Below, one piece after another: positions 1-11,917 of a DNA stretch of 64,000 bases (position 1 is the stretch's first letter; the number at the start of each line of letters is the position of its first letter). The notes beneath the pieces were generated by a model. The model was given only the letters and a program-made list of their open reading frames with translations, did no database searches and was not told the origin of the DNA. Source of the stretch: Elysia crispata (Eukaryota > Mollusca > Gastropoda > Plakobranchidae); NCBI GenBank assembly GCA_033675545.1, contig JAWDGP010003373.1, forward strand, positions 1 through 64,000, read 5' to 3'. A program made the translations under genes and the position numbers.

Positions 1-867
1 TATTATTCGCACAGTGTGCCTGCATAAAAATCTTCATTATGTCTGATCATTATTGATATATGTAGATCTTGCAAACCAGCTTCTTCTTTTGTGACATGAC
101 TACAGACACTATTATTTTACGACTGTTTTTTTTTCAAGTTTCTTCTAATAAAGTTTTTATTTTTTCTGAAGAGAATGTCGCCAACGACTATTTTCGTCGT
201 CATATTTAAACTTTTCAACTCTCTTGGCTTCCTTCACACAAAAATGTAACAAGTAAATCAAGTTCATGTTAAATATTCTCAACAATGAGGAGAAAAGTTA
301 TGAAATCACTTTTCTTTAGGAATAATTTGTTACTGGTCTATTATTCATGGCCTGTTATTGATCTAGGTGTATTAAAAGACTTGAAGACTGAGCAATTTTG
401 CTTTGAATGGGTGCCATGTGTAATGAGCACAGCCCACGACATTTGGGGAGGATCAAAGATGATAAGGCTTAACTTCGAGTGTTCTCAGATTTTCGGAACG
501 ACTTAACATGACAATTTTTACTCTTTATTTCATACTTACCACAGAGACCAAACAGGAAACGTAAACAATTTTGGATCTTAATTTTATGTTCCATAAAAGG
601 CTCTGGGGGCCCATCAATGGGACCACTGCTCATCTGCTTATCCAAAGAGAGTGTAAACAGTGAGACATAAGACACCGAAAGGCAAGATCTGAATCTAACC
701 CTGTAAACCACTATAAAACACTAATCATATTTTTGCACCACACTCAAGCTACCTGTATCGACTTTTACTAAAATAGGACCGGTACACAAAAATTTTTCAC
801 AATGCAAGTCCAGTGCTTTGGGACGTTCAACATCTCCAGAGTTACAAAGAATTTTACAGGGCGAAAG
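1..867. other. Unassigned sequence, probably intronic
   Basis: I see no exon here that I can support. Short open frames exist on both strands but lack family motifs and convincing splice sites. The stretch lies downstream of the last recognised exon of gene A on the minus strand, so it is probably intron or later, unrecognised parts of that gene. Confidence 0.4.
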
Positions 868-1247
868 TTATGAACGCAAGACCAGGATCTTACATAACCG
901 GTTGAAACCAGACTCGACATCTAGTTGGCGGTACTTCCTTTGTTCTTTCTCAAACAGTAATAATGAAAGCAGTGTGCTGTACTTCGAAGGGCGTTTAGAT
1001 TGGGTCACCATTTTGTGTTTAGTGTAAATGGCGGTACCAAAAGCGTGAAGGATGCGACAGCTGTCAGTTGTCAGAGGTGCATGGGGAATTTCATAAACTA
1101 AGCTTATAGAACATGTACCTTGTGAGAAGTACAAATTTACAAAACTGTTGTCGGTGACTTCGAAAGCCGCAGAAACCTTTTTCTTTCCATTGAATGTGAT
1201 CGATTTAATCGACTGCCAAGTTTCATTCCCCGCAATTCCGTCCCTAA
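868..1247 (-). CDS. Candidate exon or gene remnant downstream of gene A exon 4
   Basis: An open minus-strand frame of about 125 codons follows a possible acceptor (ending CATAG) that would enter in phase 1, the phase needed after gene A exon 4. The peptide begins VRDGIAGNETWQSIKSITF and contains two cysteines, but no fucolectin or EGF pattern that I recognise. No strong donor closes it. It could be a further ectodomain exon of gene A, a pseudogene fragment, or chance; an open frame this long is uncommon in such AT-rich DNA. Confidence 0.22.
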
Positions 1248-1635
1248 CTATGCCATAATGGTATTTATATATAAAATATATTTAACTTCCCTTCAGAAAA
1301 TCACATACCAACAGTTGCTAAGGAAAATCATGATGTAGGAGGACAATCGGTGGATAAGGAATCTGATCATCGTGATCAACTCTAAAAACCCAGCGACCAG
1401 CTGGAAACCTGCATTATCTTTTCAAAAAGGGTTGTGTAGAGAAGCTGTTGACGATGGAAGAGATTAAGATCTTATATTAGAAGCCATGCGAATTTTTTTC
1501 ACGGATATGAAAGTCGTGAACTAATGCCTCAGCTGAAGGATCTAACCAGACATTGGATCAATCAAAGCACCAGTAGGAAACACCACACTTCATACTTTTC
1601 ACATGAGAACCAAGTCTTGAAGTAGGCCTACTTAC

Positions 1636-1827
1636 CTCCGTTTAAGTAGAGAGAGCATATTCTTTTCACACCTTCCCCGTCCAAAACTACATCGGTGACA
1701 GGTTCTGTTGTCGGGCAGGAGATGTCAATTGTTGTAGCGTCTACTTTGGCCTTACGAAGCTCAGAACAACGTGTTAGCTGATTGGAATTCTGTACTTTCT
1801 TGAACAACCTGATCTGGTCGATATACG
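1636..1827 (-). CDS. Gene A exon 4: second half of fucolectin-like domain
   Basis: The exon is 192 bp, phase 1 to phase 1. The acceptor is a pyrimidine-rich tract ending TTCGTCAG; the donor is GTAAGT-like (G|GTAAG). Joined to exon 3 it reads VVVNDEAYIDQIRLFKKVQ, then a CSELRKAKVDATTIDISC block, and ends near ICSLYLNGG. The cysteine spacing and the RxAKVD..TIDISCP and CSLYxxGG motifs match the C-terminal half of fucolectin/F5-8-like modules. A nearer acceptor (AAAG|TACAG) is also in phase but would drop conserved core residues, so I chose the upstream one. Confidence 0.82.
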
Positions 1828-4800
1828 CTGACGAATTAAAAACGGTACTTTTATGAGGCCAAACACTTAAAGTTGAGAAAAAAAGGATACATAATTATGA
1901 ACAACATATGTGTATTGTTTTTAAAGGAAGGTAGTGGTTCACTAAATGTGAATGTTTTTACTACAAGCCCACTATTTCTTCTGATGTAATTGATGGAAGA
2001 AAAACGGTCTAAATATTTCATAACGGTTTTTTTTAAAGGTAGTTCCACAACAGACCCAGTTGAATGATACGTTTCTTGCTTTATTTAAACTCGCTACACA
2101 TAAATACATATTGAGCACAACTATGGAAGTCATTGTGTATTTTGGCTTTCCTTTTTTCCAAATTTTAACGACAAAGGCATATTATTTGACGTTCATCTTC
2201 CCTTTTTCTCTAAATGATACTTAAAAATCTGCGTGAAAGTGACTCTGTTGCTGCTAGTTACAAAAAGGGCAAAACCGGCTAAAGACTAATTTAAAAGATA
2301 TGACTATTTTAATACAGAAGCACACATGCAGGTTCAGTACCAGCACTCACTCGCCCGGCCTTTCTGACTGAATCAGTGAACTTGATATGACGCACTTCTT
2401 AGAGCCTCTACAGACCTGCATCACAACTAGGTTGGTTTAACCTAAGAAAAAAGCAAGATATTCTACAACCGCTTTGCCTGTCGATGATACGTGCAATCCA
2501 CTTTTCACGGGAAACGCTTCCAAGTGAATTAACAAGTACATCATTTCTTTATTGCTTTCAGTGAGAATGGCATCTTGACGATGACGACTTACTGACTATT
2601 TATGTAATTTTATTAGACGACTCAGAGAATAAAATAAAAAGAGAGATCTGTATGAACGAAAGATTGGCTGCTAAAATGAGAGCAGTTGAGCCATACGAAT
2701 GTTTTACGGGAATTACAGCCGCATCCCGGAGATTTTTACACTTTTATCCAAATGGATGAAGAGCCATATCCACTTTGATGAATGTTGTTCGGCCAATCAT
2801 ATAGAAGCGAATGACAGTGCTTAGAACCCCGATCACTGCTCATGAGAGATTAACTGCTACTTTGAAAAAGGCCCCTGTTTAGCCTGAGGTTAGCCGCACA
2901 TCATCTGTGTGTAGACTTTCACTAAGAACAATGGCACCTGGTATGAACACTCAGTGAGGAGCATGGAGTTTTGATATTTCTTGGTCTCTCAAAAACAACA
3001 GGCTGTGACCCGACTTCAGACAGTTTTGAAGTTACAAATTTCTTTAACTCTTTTCGTAAAAAAAACCTCGAAAGTTATTCATCTTTTTTATAACATTGTC
3101 TTTAATCCGTTTCAGAATCAGATGCTTTTACAAAATCAACTAGGCGTTGAAATGCTGTTTCTTTCACTATTTTGTTACTTTTTTATTTTAGCTTCAATAA
3201 ACACTCGGTAAATTTCGATAAACTCGAGAACTTTTTCTCTCAAACATTTCAAACCGAAGTCATTTTCATTTTTAAAATAAACTGAGGTAGATAGCATGTC
3301 AATTACCACGTAGAACAGATAATGTGGTTGCAAAAACTGATAGAATGAATGGGTAAACAAAATAGTTCGTCTTGCATGATTTTTCTGTCATCGGGTTGGC
3401 CTGTTGTGACGTCACGGGAAGCACAAGAGGGGGAGGCTCCTAACAACAAGAGGCCGGAAATGAAACTTCGGTTTGTTTACTTTAAAAGTATTGATCGCAC
3501 ATTTTTTTTAAGTTTCATTTTTTAAATCAGCGCCCTCGAATAAGCTAAGACATAGGAAGAAAAACCCAACTTGTTGCTTTCTTCATGAAAACAGATTTAG
3601 TTTTCAAGCACGTATGCATACACATACTTTCACTCAAAAAATACCCGCTAAACAGTTGTACTTGTAGGGCTCTGGATGAACTATTTGCATATATGACTCA
3701 GCCGCTATACTAGTCTGGTCCCGTTTTCTTTGAATCAGATTTTTTTCACTAAAATATTATTCAAATTTCACAAGTAATTCATTTTATCAATTATTTTACT
3801 TTCAAGTTTGAATTCAAAATGACTTCGTGGTGGAAAGAAAAGATTCTCGATTTCATCGAAATTTACCAGTCGTAAGAGTTTTAATGGAATTAAATAAAAA
3901 AATAGTACATGTAACAGACCGATGAAAGAACCATCATGTCACTCCTCGCGCGGCTCGTTCCGATGATGATGATGATGATGGGAAGGGATAATGATGATGA
4001 GGCGAGCTAGTGGTGATAATGATGATGACATTATTCTGCTGCTCATGGTGGTTGTGGTGACGAAGGCACCACAGAGCTGACAGTGACAGAGGCATTGGTG
4101 CGTTGAATCTGATGGTTATGGGATTGAGTGGTAATAATACCGAAAATCATGATAGGGTGGGATGAGGATGGCCATGTGGTGGCGGCAACGGAAAAAAACT
4201 ATTGTTTTAAGGTATGAAAATACTCTCAGCTAAAATGAATGAGTTAATATTATTTACTTTCAGATAATCTGGTGCAAGAACTTAATAGATTGTTGCACAT
4301 GTTTCGGGAATTGTTTTACTCAGAGATTGCTGCGAAATGCAGCTTGAAAACTTCAAATCTTGATGGTTGCTCCTTGTAACTGAGTATCGCAAAGTAGCAC
4401 TCACTCTCCTTACTCTCTTATGATTACCAATCGGGGTTTCAGGCACTATCGTTCTCTTCTCTCTGATTGGTCGTAGAAAATAAAAAAAATCCAGTAGATT
4501 TACTTCTCATCCATTCACATAAAAGTGTGGAAATCTTCGGGATAAGGCAGTAATTCCCATAAAAAATCCGCATGACTCAAATTCTCTCATTCAGGAGACC
4601 ATCGTCAGTCCTTTTTCTTATTTTGTTCTCTGCATCTTCTAACAATGTCATATAAATAGCCAGTAAGTCGTCATCGTCAAAATATGCTACCACTGAAACC
4701 AGTAGAATTAATGCAAATGTTTGCAAAATTCACTTCGAAAGTTTTTTTTGTGTGCCACCGCCAACAAACTCGAACCGTCACCTCAGTCCTTGAGGGTGAG

Positions 4801-5740
4801 CCCGTGTAAACTGTTATGTGAATGGCAATACATTGACAGGCAAACCAACCGTGGAATGTCTTGGTTTTACCTTAAGTTGAAGCAGCCTAGTTGGAATGAA
4901 GGTCTGTAGAGGCTCTAAGTTAAACAAATATAGCTGAATTACTTACTATGAGGCAGTAAACCCATACTTCATAAAATTTAACACATATATCAGTACACCT
5001 TAAAAAGAAGAAACAGAAAAATAGAAAGAAAAAAAAACCGCATTGAATTTGAAAAACTAAAATCCCAGAAAAACACTATTAAGGAAAAATTACCAAAATC
5101 TAAAGTCAAGAGAAAAGACTCAGCGTCATTTTTATCACTATAACTTGCACAGGTTGAATTACTCACCCTCTCTTCCCCATTATTTATAAGAATCACAGGC
5201 ACTTTGTGTGTTTGATAGCATTCGACTCCTCTAAATTAGATCTCTAGTGGTAAAAAATCATCGATCTGCATCTGACAGCTAACTACACGCCTCAATTGTC
5301 GATCACAAGGTCAGCACATGATAAATTTAACCAACCTTCATCTGTCTGAAACTTGCGGCGTGAAAGGTTTCAATAACAGATCAACTTCAGGAACTTAGCT
5401 TATAGCATGCAGCATTAAATGTTTTCCGATTCCTAGTTACTCATCGATAAATAAATCCTTCATCTTAGGACTGGTGTTGGGAGGATTTTTATATAAAGAA
5501 TTTCAGATCTCTATTTACTCGAGGCACAGGCGAAAGCTGATTTGAGTCAAGAACTGGGACTCTAGAAACTAATGGGATAAAATTTGCAAAATCTCTTATA
5601 AAATCTTGATACTCAATTGAGAAAAGCACAGAAATACTATAAATTATTTATTACTTGGTGTGAGTTTTTAAAAACACCGCATATGTGACAACTTTTGCAA
5701 TGTGTGAATTTTTATCAGACGGCAATATAAGTTCCGTTAC
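1828..5740. other. Gene A intron between exons 4 and 3
   Basis: AT-rich intron with no further exon that I can support. It contains an imperfect GAT-type run near 3965 to 4030. Nothing else stands out. Confidence 0.6.
3965..4028. repeat. Imperfect (GAT)n tract
   Basis: GATGAT units with interruptions, inside the gene A intron. Simple-sequence repeat with no coding sign. Confidence 0.8.
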
Positions 5741-5887
5741 CTTCATCATTGACCACAACTCTGACCCAGGTGAGAGGGATGGGCGTGTCCAGTGCAGCAT
5801 AGATTGTTCTTATAGTCCCATCATTGCAGGTCGAGTCGTCGCTGTCTGTCAACCAATTACTGCCAACCACCGTGAAACCCATTGCAA
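5741..5887 (-). CDS. Gene A exon 3: first half of fucolectin-like domain
   Basis: The exon is 147 bp, phase 1 to phase 1, with acceptor TGTATCATCAG and donor G|GTAACG. The peptide runs from VAMGFTVVGSNWLTDSDD through STCNDG to TPIPLTWVRVVVNDE. The W..D.DDSTCNDG motif and the PIPLTWVRVVV strand are hallmark positions of lophotrochozoan fucolectin/F5-8-like modules. The entry phase fits the end of exon 2, and the exit phase fits exon 4. Confidence 0.88.
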
Positions 5888-8671
5888 CTGATGATACAAG
5901 CGAAGCACAAAATCAATATCCTCATTTCGATCAAGATTACATAGTTCTTTATTGTTGAGTTGGATTTACAGGTGCTACTGATAAATACTACTACTGCATT
6001 TCTATATCATTTGGTTGTAATGTTACCTGATATCTATAGCATAATCATAGATTCACATAAGAAACTTTAGCAAATATAAAGTTATATTGTATAATTTTCA
6101 AGTCTCTCTCCCTCTATCAAGAGACACCAACACTATGAATTTCTGTATAAAAAAGATGCTCAGGATAAAAATAACAAATAACCTGAACACTCAATTACCG
6201 ATGTTATATTAAGATCTTTTTTTTTTTGTTACAATACATCTAACTATGTTTCTTCCTCTGACAAAAAACCCAACATATTTAAAAATAATTCTTGCCAATA
6301 ACCTGTATTCAAAACTCTTATCAGCTCTCTATAGTAGAAACATTGATCATAGTAAGTGTATGAAAATTAATTGGGCATTAAGCGACTTCTCTAGTGGACG
6401 ATATGTGATATTGCGGACTTAAAAATGTCCTAAGTGAATCGCAAAAATCAGAATTGCTTTCCGATTTTTAGATAGAAAATGTTTTCAGTGTTTAATAAAA
6501 GATAATATTTTGAAATGAACGTTGAAACTATGTCTGTAAAGTGAAAACATCCAACAAACACATTACCCCAACTTTTCATAATGAAAAAAAAAGCTTGTAA
6601 AAATGTCATGCCTATTTGCAATATAGATAATTATAACACGATTTCTTAATGCCCATGTAAGTTCGAAAAAAAACCCAGGTATTTACGCATTTCAAATTTT
6701 AAAATAATTTTCCAGGAGGAAAAAAAATCATGTATCTTGCAGCTGCAAGTTTGAAAGATAAGGCTAACTACTCGTTTATTTCGAAAATTTTTAAGCAATG
6801 CGAAAAGAAAAATTACTACTAGTGTATCTCACAACTTTTAGCTATGGAAATGTAATTATTGCCTACTTCGTGGCCTTAGGTTATGCTCTTTTCTAAATAT
6901 CTGCTAACTGTTCACTGTGTTCGCCACTGTTCATACAAAAGATTGAATTTTACCTAATTCCGGCAAAGACTCATCACCTAGGTTTCAAAATTATTATAAT
7001 CAGTGTTACTCCAAATTTAGTAAACACCAGCTTGGAGAGAACTTCAGTCCATTTTATTTCTTTAGCGTAATATAATACTTAAAGAGAACATAATTTTTGC
7101 ATTCTTGCATGGGTGGATGATTTCATTATATGCGACGAGGAAATGGTAATTTCTCGCTAAAGAGACTGTTCAGAAAATCCTGTCGAAACAAGGATGGTAC
7201 ATAAAATTTAGGTCTGAATTAGTGCCGTCTAGCTCTTGGTAATTTATTGGTTTTGTCATTGATACACAGTCCTACAAAGATTTTATCCCTATAGAAGTTC
7301 TAGCCGAAAGAATTTAAAAAAACAAAACTGAAACACTATTTAAAAACACTTCAAAGCAATGGTAAGGCTCAGTCCTTTTCATTGCTCGCTTATGTGGCCA
7401 ACGATACTTTTACTAAGAAATTTGTTTTGAATATTATGCTTTAAGTCGTGTTGACAAGATGAGGAAATTTAAGACAAAGCATGTGCGCATGAGTTAGAAT
7501 GGTTTTGACTCTTGAACTGCATAAAAATCCATCAAAACCCACCCACTTTGGGTACGGTGAAATTATCAACAATATTAATTTGCCAGATCCAAGTCTTTTG
7601 GCTAGCATTATGTTTTCACCCTTTGTTAGACTGTTTGAATCATAGGGTCCTCAAAATGAGCTCACCATAGAAAAACTACGACAAAAATCATTGGCACTGG
7701 TTTCCTTAAGTGCATGTGTCGTCTTTTGAAATAAAATTAGGCTGTGTGAAGTAACTTTGAATGGGCGATGACACAGCTACCGTTATTTTCTTTGACGTTA
7801 AGAATGGTAGAGATTGTACAGGTTTTTAAGTAGATATACAGCCTTCAAGTAATGCACTTGATGAGACCTCATCGCCTGTCTAAAGAGATCGAGCACATAA
7901 CTGCGTGTCAAACACGGTATCTAACCGAGCTTTCGTCCCACACAGCTCCGCTTTAATGCACTCGGTGCGACTACTGTGACTGAGTCACTATCACGGAGGC
8001 GGGGCTTTATAGGGACAAACTCGGCCAGCCAGACTTTGGTTCTACCAGTGCCACATCGGCTGGACGTATGGTCAATGACCTTGAGGCTGCATGGCAAATA
8101 CACCGGGAGTTCGTTGGAAAAGTCCAGACGCATTCTTTGATACCTCCGTCTACCTCATACCAAAACATTCTATCACTGTCTCATTGCTGACCGCTGACAT
8201 ATTACTGTTCAATAAACTGGAGAAGATAGCAAACGGTGAGGGCTAAGGATCTAAGCTGACCGCTGATATCAATGATTATGTGCTTACTTTGTATTCACTC
8301 GGCCAGATTTTATACAAATCTCAAACAAAATTATATTCAATTAGATGTCATTCACTTAAAAGGCAGCTAACGATATTTTGTAAACAGAAATGTGAACCTC
8401 ATTACAGGTATTGAAATACATAATTGTATTTATAAGGAACTGACAGGACAATCTAGTGGTTACGTGTAACAAAGTCTGCAGGATCCATTGCTGGTGTTGA
8501 TTGAAAAAAAAATAATAGCTTGTAAGATGCGAACTTTCAAAATAGTTAAACGAAATACAAACAGCAAGAAAATAAGAAAACAGCAACAACAACAAGTGCT
8601 ACGACAAATGTATGCGAAGAAACTATGTTAAAAAATATGTAATGATAGTTTTCTTTTCCTCTTTCCCTCAC
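5888..8671. other. Gene A intron between exons 3 and 2
   Basis: AT-rich intron. The only odd part is a more GC- and CpG-rich patch at about 7900 to 8150 (separate entry). No additional EGF or lectin exon was found. Confidence 0.6.
7910..8150. other. GC-rich patch in gene A intron
   Basis: About 240 bp with clearly higher GC and CpG content than its surroundings, and a 70-codon open frame on the minus strand (RLDFSNELPVYLPCSLKV...). I recognise no family. It could be a fragment of a dispersed repeat or a regulatory patch. Confidence 0.3.
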
Positions 8672-8809
8672 CATATTGACAAGCAGGACCAAACCAGTTC
8701 TCAGCGCAGCCGGAGCTACAGTGACCGCCGTTATCACATTCGGCAGAGCCAGCACAGTGACACTGGTACTGGCAGTTGTTACCGAACCACCCTCTATCAC
8801 ACTGCGCTG
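8672..8809 (-). CDS. Gene A exon 2: EGF-like domain
   Basis: The exon is 138 bp, phase 1 to phase 1. The acceptor is TCCTGTACAG and the donor G|GTGAGG. It encodes CDRGWFGNNCQYQCHC, then CDNGGHC, SSGC and WFGPACQY. The repeated GWFG/NWFG and CQY motifs are those of the single EGF-like module that precedes the fucolectin-like domain in mollusc proteins. The acceptor reads CAGCAG, a NAGNAG site, so one alanine may be optional at the join with the leader exon. Confidence 0.9.
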
Positions 8810-8987
8810 CTGTACAGGATAAAAAAATAAATTTTATAGCTTTAGATACAAATCGAACTGAGGAGATCGTACGTATCGGGCACAGACCCAAAAGAGTTCC
8901 ATGTACCATGCAATCTAAATCTCTCAAAAATAGGACCTCTAGGTTTTCAATAAATTCCCTCTTAAATACTTAATACAATGATTCAAG

Positions 8988-9100
<113 letters not shown>

Positions 9101-9301
9101 CAATTAAAATGAATGTCGCATTGAGCTTTGTGAATAGTAGTGAAGCAACGTAAAAAAAAACAGAAATAGGTAGAGTGCAGCTCCAAAATGTACAAAACAC
9201 GTGAGCTTTCAGCTTTACGCCTTCGTCAGACACAAAAACAAGAACAATAATCCACACAAGCATATTCCCGTATTTAAATTTGAAATCCAAAAAAAAAAAA
9301 A

Positions 9302-9327
9302 TTATATATATATATATATATATATAT
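9302..9327. repeat. (AT)n microsatellite
   Basis: Short AT run directly after an A-rich stretch, at the left edge of the inverted-end element described next. Confidence 0.9.
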
Positions 9328-9660
9328 GCAAAAGATTATATGTAGAAAGATCTACCCCCGAAAAAATTAAATAAATAATGTGGAAGTATATACACACACA
9401 AAAAATAAATTTATAACAAATACGTTCAGATCTAGGATCAATGAGACAACATATTCAGATAAGTCTTTTAAATATACTTTTATACTTTCTTCATTACATG
9501 TTCCTACCTATTGTTATTAAGTTATTTCATTAATGTAAACATTTTTTTCAGGAAATTTTAACTACAGATTTCCTTTAAGCTATTGGCCTTGATTTTTAAC
9601 TTTCCCCCCATTTCCCCTCCCCACTTCCTTTCTCTCTCTTTCTATATTTATCTATCTATC

Positions 9661-9691
<31 letters not shown>

Positions 9692-9966
9692 TTATCTCTC
9701 TCTTTTTCTTGTACTCCTATTCTCTAATTGTCATTTTCTTTCAAGTATATTTTCATTAAATTCTTATCTCTTCAGCATACTTATCTTTTATTTATTTGTT
9801 TATTTCTTCATTATTTTATAAATATTTGATTAGTTAATTTTTTATAAAATATTTTTTTAATGTTCTTTTTTTCTGTGACTCTTTTCTTAACTTATTTGTT
9901 TATATTTACTTCCACATTATTTATATAAAAATTTTTGGGTAGATCTTTCTATATATAATTTTTTTC
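9328..9966. mobile_element. Possible small non-autonomous DNA element with inverted ends
   Basis: The sequence near 9338 to 9400 (TAGAAAGATCTACCC, then AATAATGTGGAAGTATA) recurs in inverted orientation near 9903 to 9955 (TACTTCCACATTATTTAT, then GGGTAGATCTTTCTA). The two arms are about 60 bp, imperfect, and enclose about 500 bp without coding potential. AT runs abut both outer ends. This looks like a MITE or foldback element; the termini and any target-site duplication cannot be fixed by eye. Confidence 0.45.
9645..9702. repeat. (TATC)n microsatellite
   Basis: Imperfect TATC/TTTATC tetranucleotide run inside the inverted-end element. Confidence 0.9.

Positions 9967-10018
<52 letters not shown>
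9967..10018. repeat. (AT)n microsatellite
   Basis: AT run with GT interruptions at the right edge of the inverted-end element. Confidence 0.9.
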
Positions 10019-10019
<1 letters not shown>

Positions 10020-10381
10020 AAACAAATATATTTACAAGAAATTACATACAATAAAATATTAATTTGAAATACAAAATATAAGAATAAAATATATAAAGAA
10101 GGTGGGTAGGGAGGTAGATAAAGATTTTTTTCAAATCTGATATATATTGAATTCCTCGAGCTGAGAAAATAAATTCTGCATTTAAAAATTATAGTTTTGT
10201 TGCTAAGAGTCGAAGAAAACCTTTGTGCAAAGACTGGTTTCCTGCTTGAGATCCTTTCATAGTTTTTTTTTTCTTTTTTAAGTGAACGAATCAAATTTAT
10301 AACAATGAAAATAAAAGATTGACTAGGTTCATAAATAATTATAATTATAATTTTTATCATTGTACAGCAAAGAAAACTCAC

Positions 10382-10451
10382 CTGCGCAATTAAAAGAAAA
10401 ACACACCATAAGTAGCACAGTTAGTCCTGTTAAAAATCTCGAGAGAAGCAT
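10382..10451 (-). CDS. Gene A exon 1: start codon and signal peptide
   Basis: ATG is followed by 23 codons reading MLLSRFLTGLTVLLMVCF, SFNCA, then a phase-1 G and a consensus donor GTGAGT. The stretch has a basic residue near the start, a hydrophobic core and small residues before the likely cleavage site: a classical secretory leader. Phase and strand match exon 2, about 1.6 kb downstream. The promoter should lie just to the right (above 10.45 kb), but I see no certain TATA or initiator element. Confidence 0.85.
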
Positions 10452-11787
10452 CTTTCTTACTGGTGATTTTAATATAATTTAATCTATTGCATAATTCATT
10501 AGTAAAAAAAAAACCAGTCAAAATAAACACGCTCTAAATTTTGAGTTCAAGTCCACAGCATTGATATATTTTTGTCCGCAATATTAATATACACTTCAAT
10601 TTTTAGTTTATAAACTGACTCTCAATTCCTCGGCGTAGTTGAATAAGATGTGATGTCAACTGATGTATACACCGGATGCTGTGTATGTCTCTGTCCACTC
10701 TCAACCCCTCTACAACATGATGTCAGGAAAACATATTTCCCTGGTAATCATCTCAGTTGCCAAAATACTATTTCGAATTCCTTTCAGGACATGTGAACAG
10801 CGTAAAAAGATCTGTCCTCTCTATAGCTCAAACTCATGACAACGATAGAAAAGTGCTTAAGAGAACGGATGGTCTTCTTACAGAAGCTTAAGTTGTTACA
10901 CACACTCAGGAAAGTTCGAAGAGTCACAAACTAGGATGTGAATTAATATCTTTGTACAAGCCCAAGTCTTCACGATTCAGTGTTCATGTATCTTGCTTTT
11001 CAAGTTTGTAAGAAAAGTATAGACGTCAAGGACGGGTTTAAACCCTTCCATGGTAGATATTGCTACACTATCTATAATAATCCACTGAGTGTTACATTTG
11101 AATTGTTGTGAAGTAGTTTTCAATGCAGATAGACTAAAGAATCGTCTCTCTTTATCATAATTATCAAAATCATTCACTAATGATTGACCTTTGTATAATG
11201 TTTACATTTCAATACAAAACAGAACAAAAAGCGGATCCTCTTGAAAAATTTTCTTTTTTAAAGTAATCTTGAACTCAAATAGCCTCATGAAAATTGATAA
11301 ATGTCTTTCTAGAAGATGACTTTTATGTTGGTTAAATTGTAATTCAGTAAAGATCTATTTCTATTTTCTTTTACATTGCTGAAAAGTAATGTGTGTAACA
11401 TTGTTAAACTATATCACGCACGTATATAATATTCTAGCGTAAAACCTATTGCAGATGCTCCGCCGATATTTTTACACACCACTTGAGTTAGAAGTATGTA
11501 TACTTATACATATCTTGTAAGACATTACTGCAATTTTCATTCTTGTCGTCTGCGTCGGATGAAACATCCGGGTAAATTAAGAGTTTCTTCTAAGGTGTTC
11601 TTGTCGCTGTTAGGTTCTGAGATAGGCTTAGGGGACATGAAACAGTACAAAACTATCCTGCGGTTCATGTAGATTTTGTTAAATTAAGGAAATCATTCAA
11701 CGTACCTCAGAGCTGGGGTGAGCCACAGACTTGGCTCAAATCATTTAAATTTAAACTTTTCAGGAAGTTCATGCCTCATAAGAAAAG

Positions 11788-11791
<4 letters not shown>

Positions 11792-11841
<50 letters not shown>

Positions 11842-11852
11842 CTATGTGTGTC

Positions 11853-11914
<62 letters not shown>
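11792..11914. repeat. (CT)n microsatellite
   Basis: Two CT runs separated by a short TTTCTATGTGTGTCG-type interruption. The Leu/Ser-repeat frames across it are artefacts. Confidence 0.97.

Positions 11915-11917
<3 letters not shown>

Noticed and set aside
1741-1800. Nearer acceptor for gene A exon 4 (AAAG|TACAG)
   Set aside because: It is in phase but would drop the AYIDQIRLF strand that completes the fucolectin-like fold; the upstream acceptor has a better pyrimidine tract.
9965-10381. 138-codon minus-strand frame ending in Tyr-Ile repeats
   Set aside because: Composed of intron and (AT)n sequence; the true coding start of gene A is just to its right in another exon.
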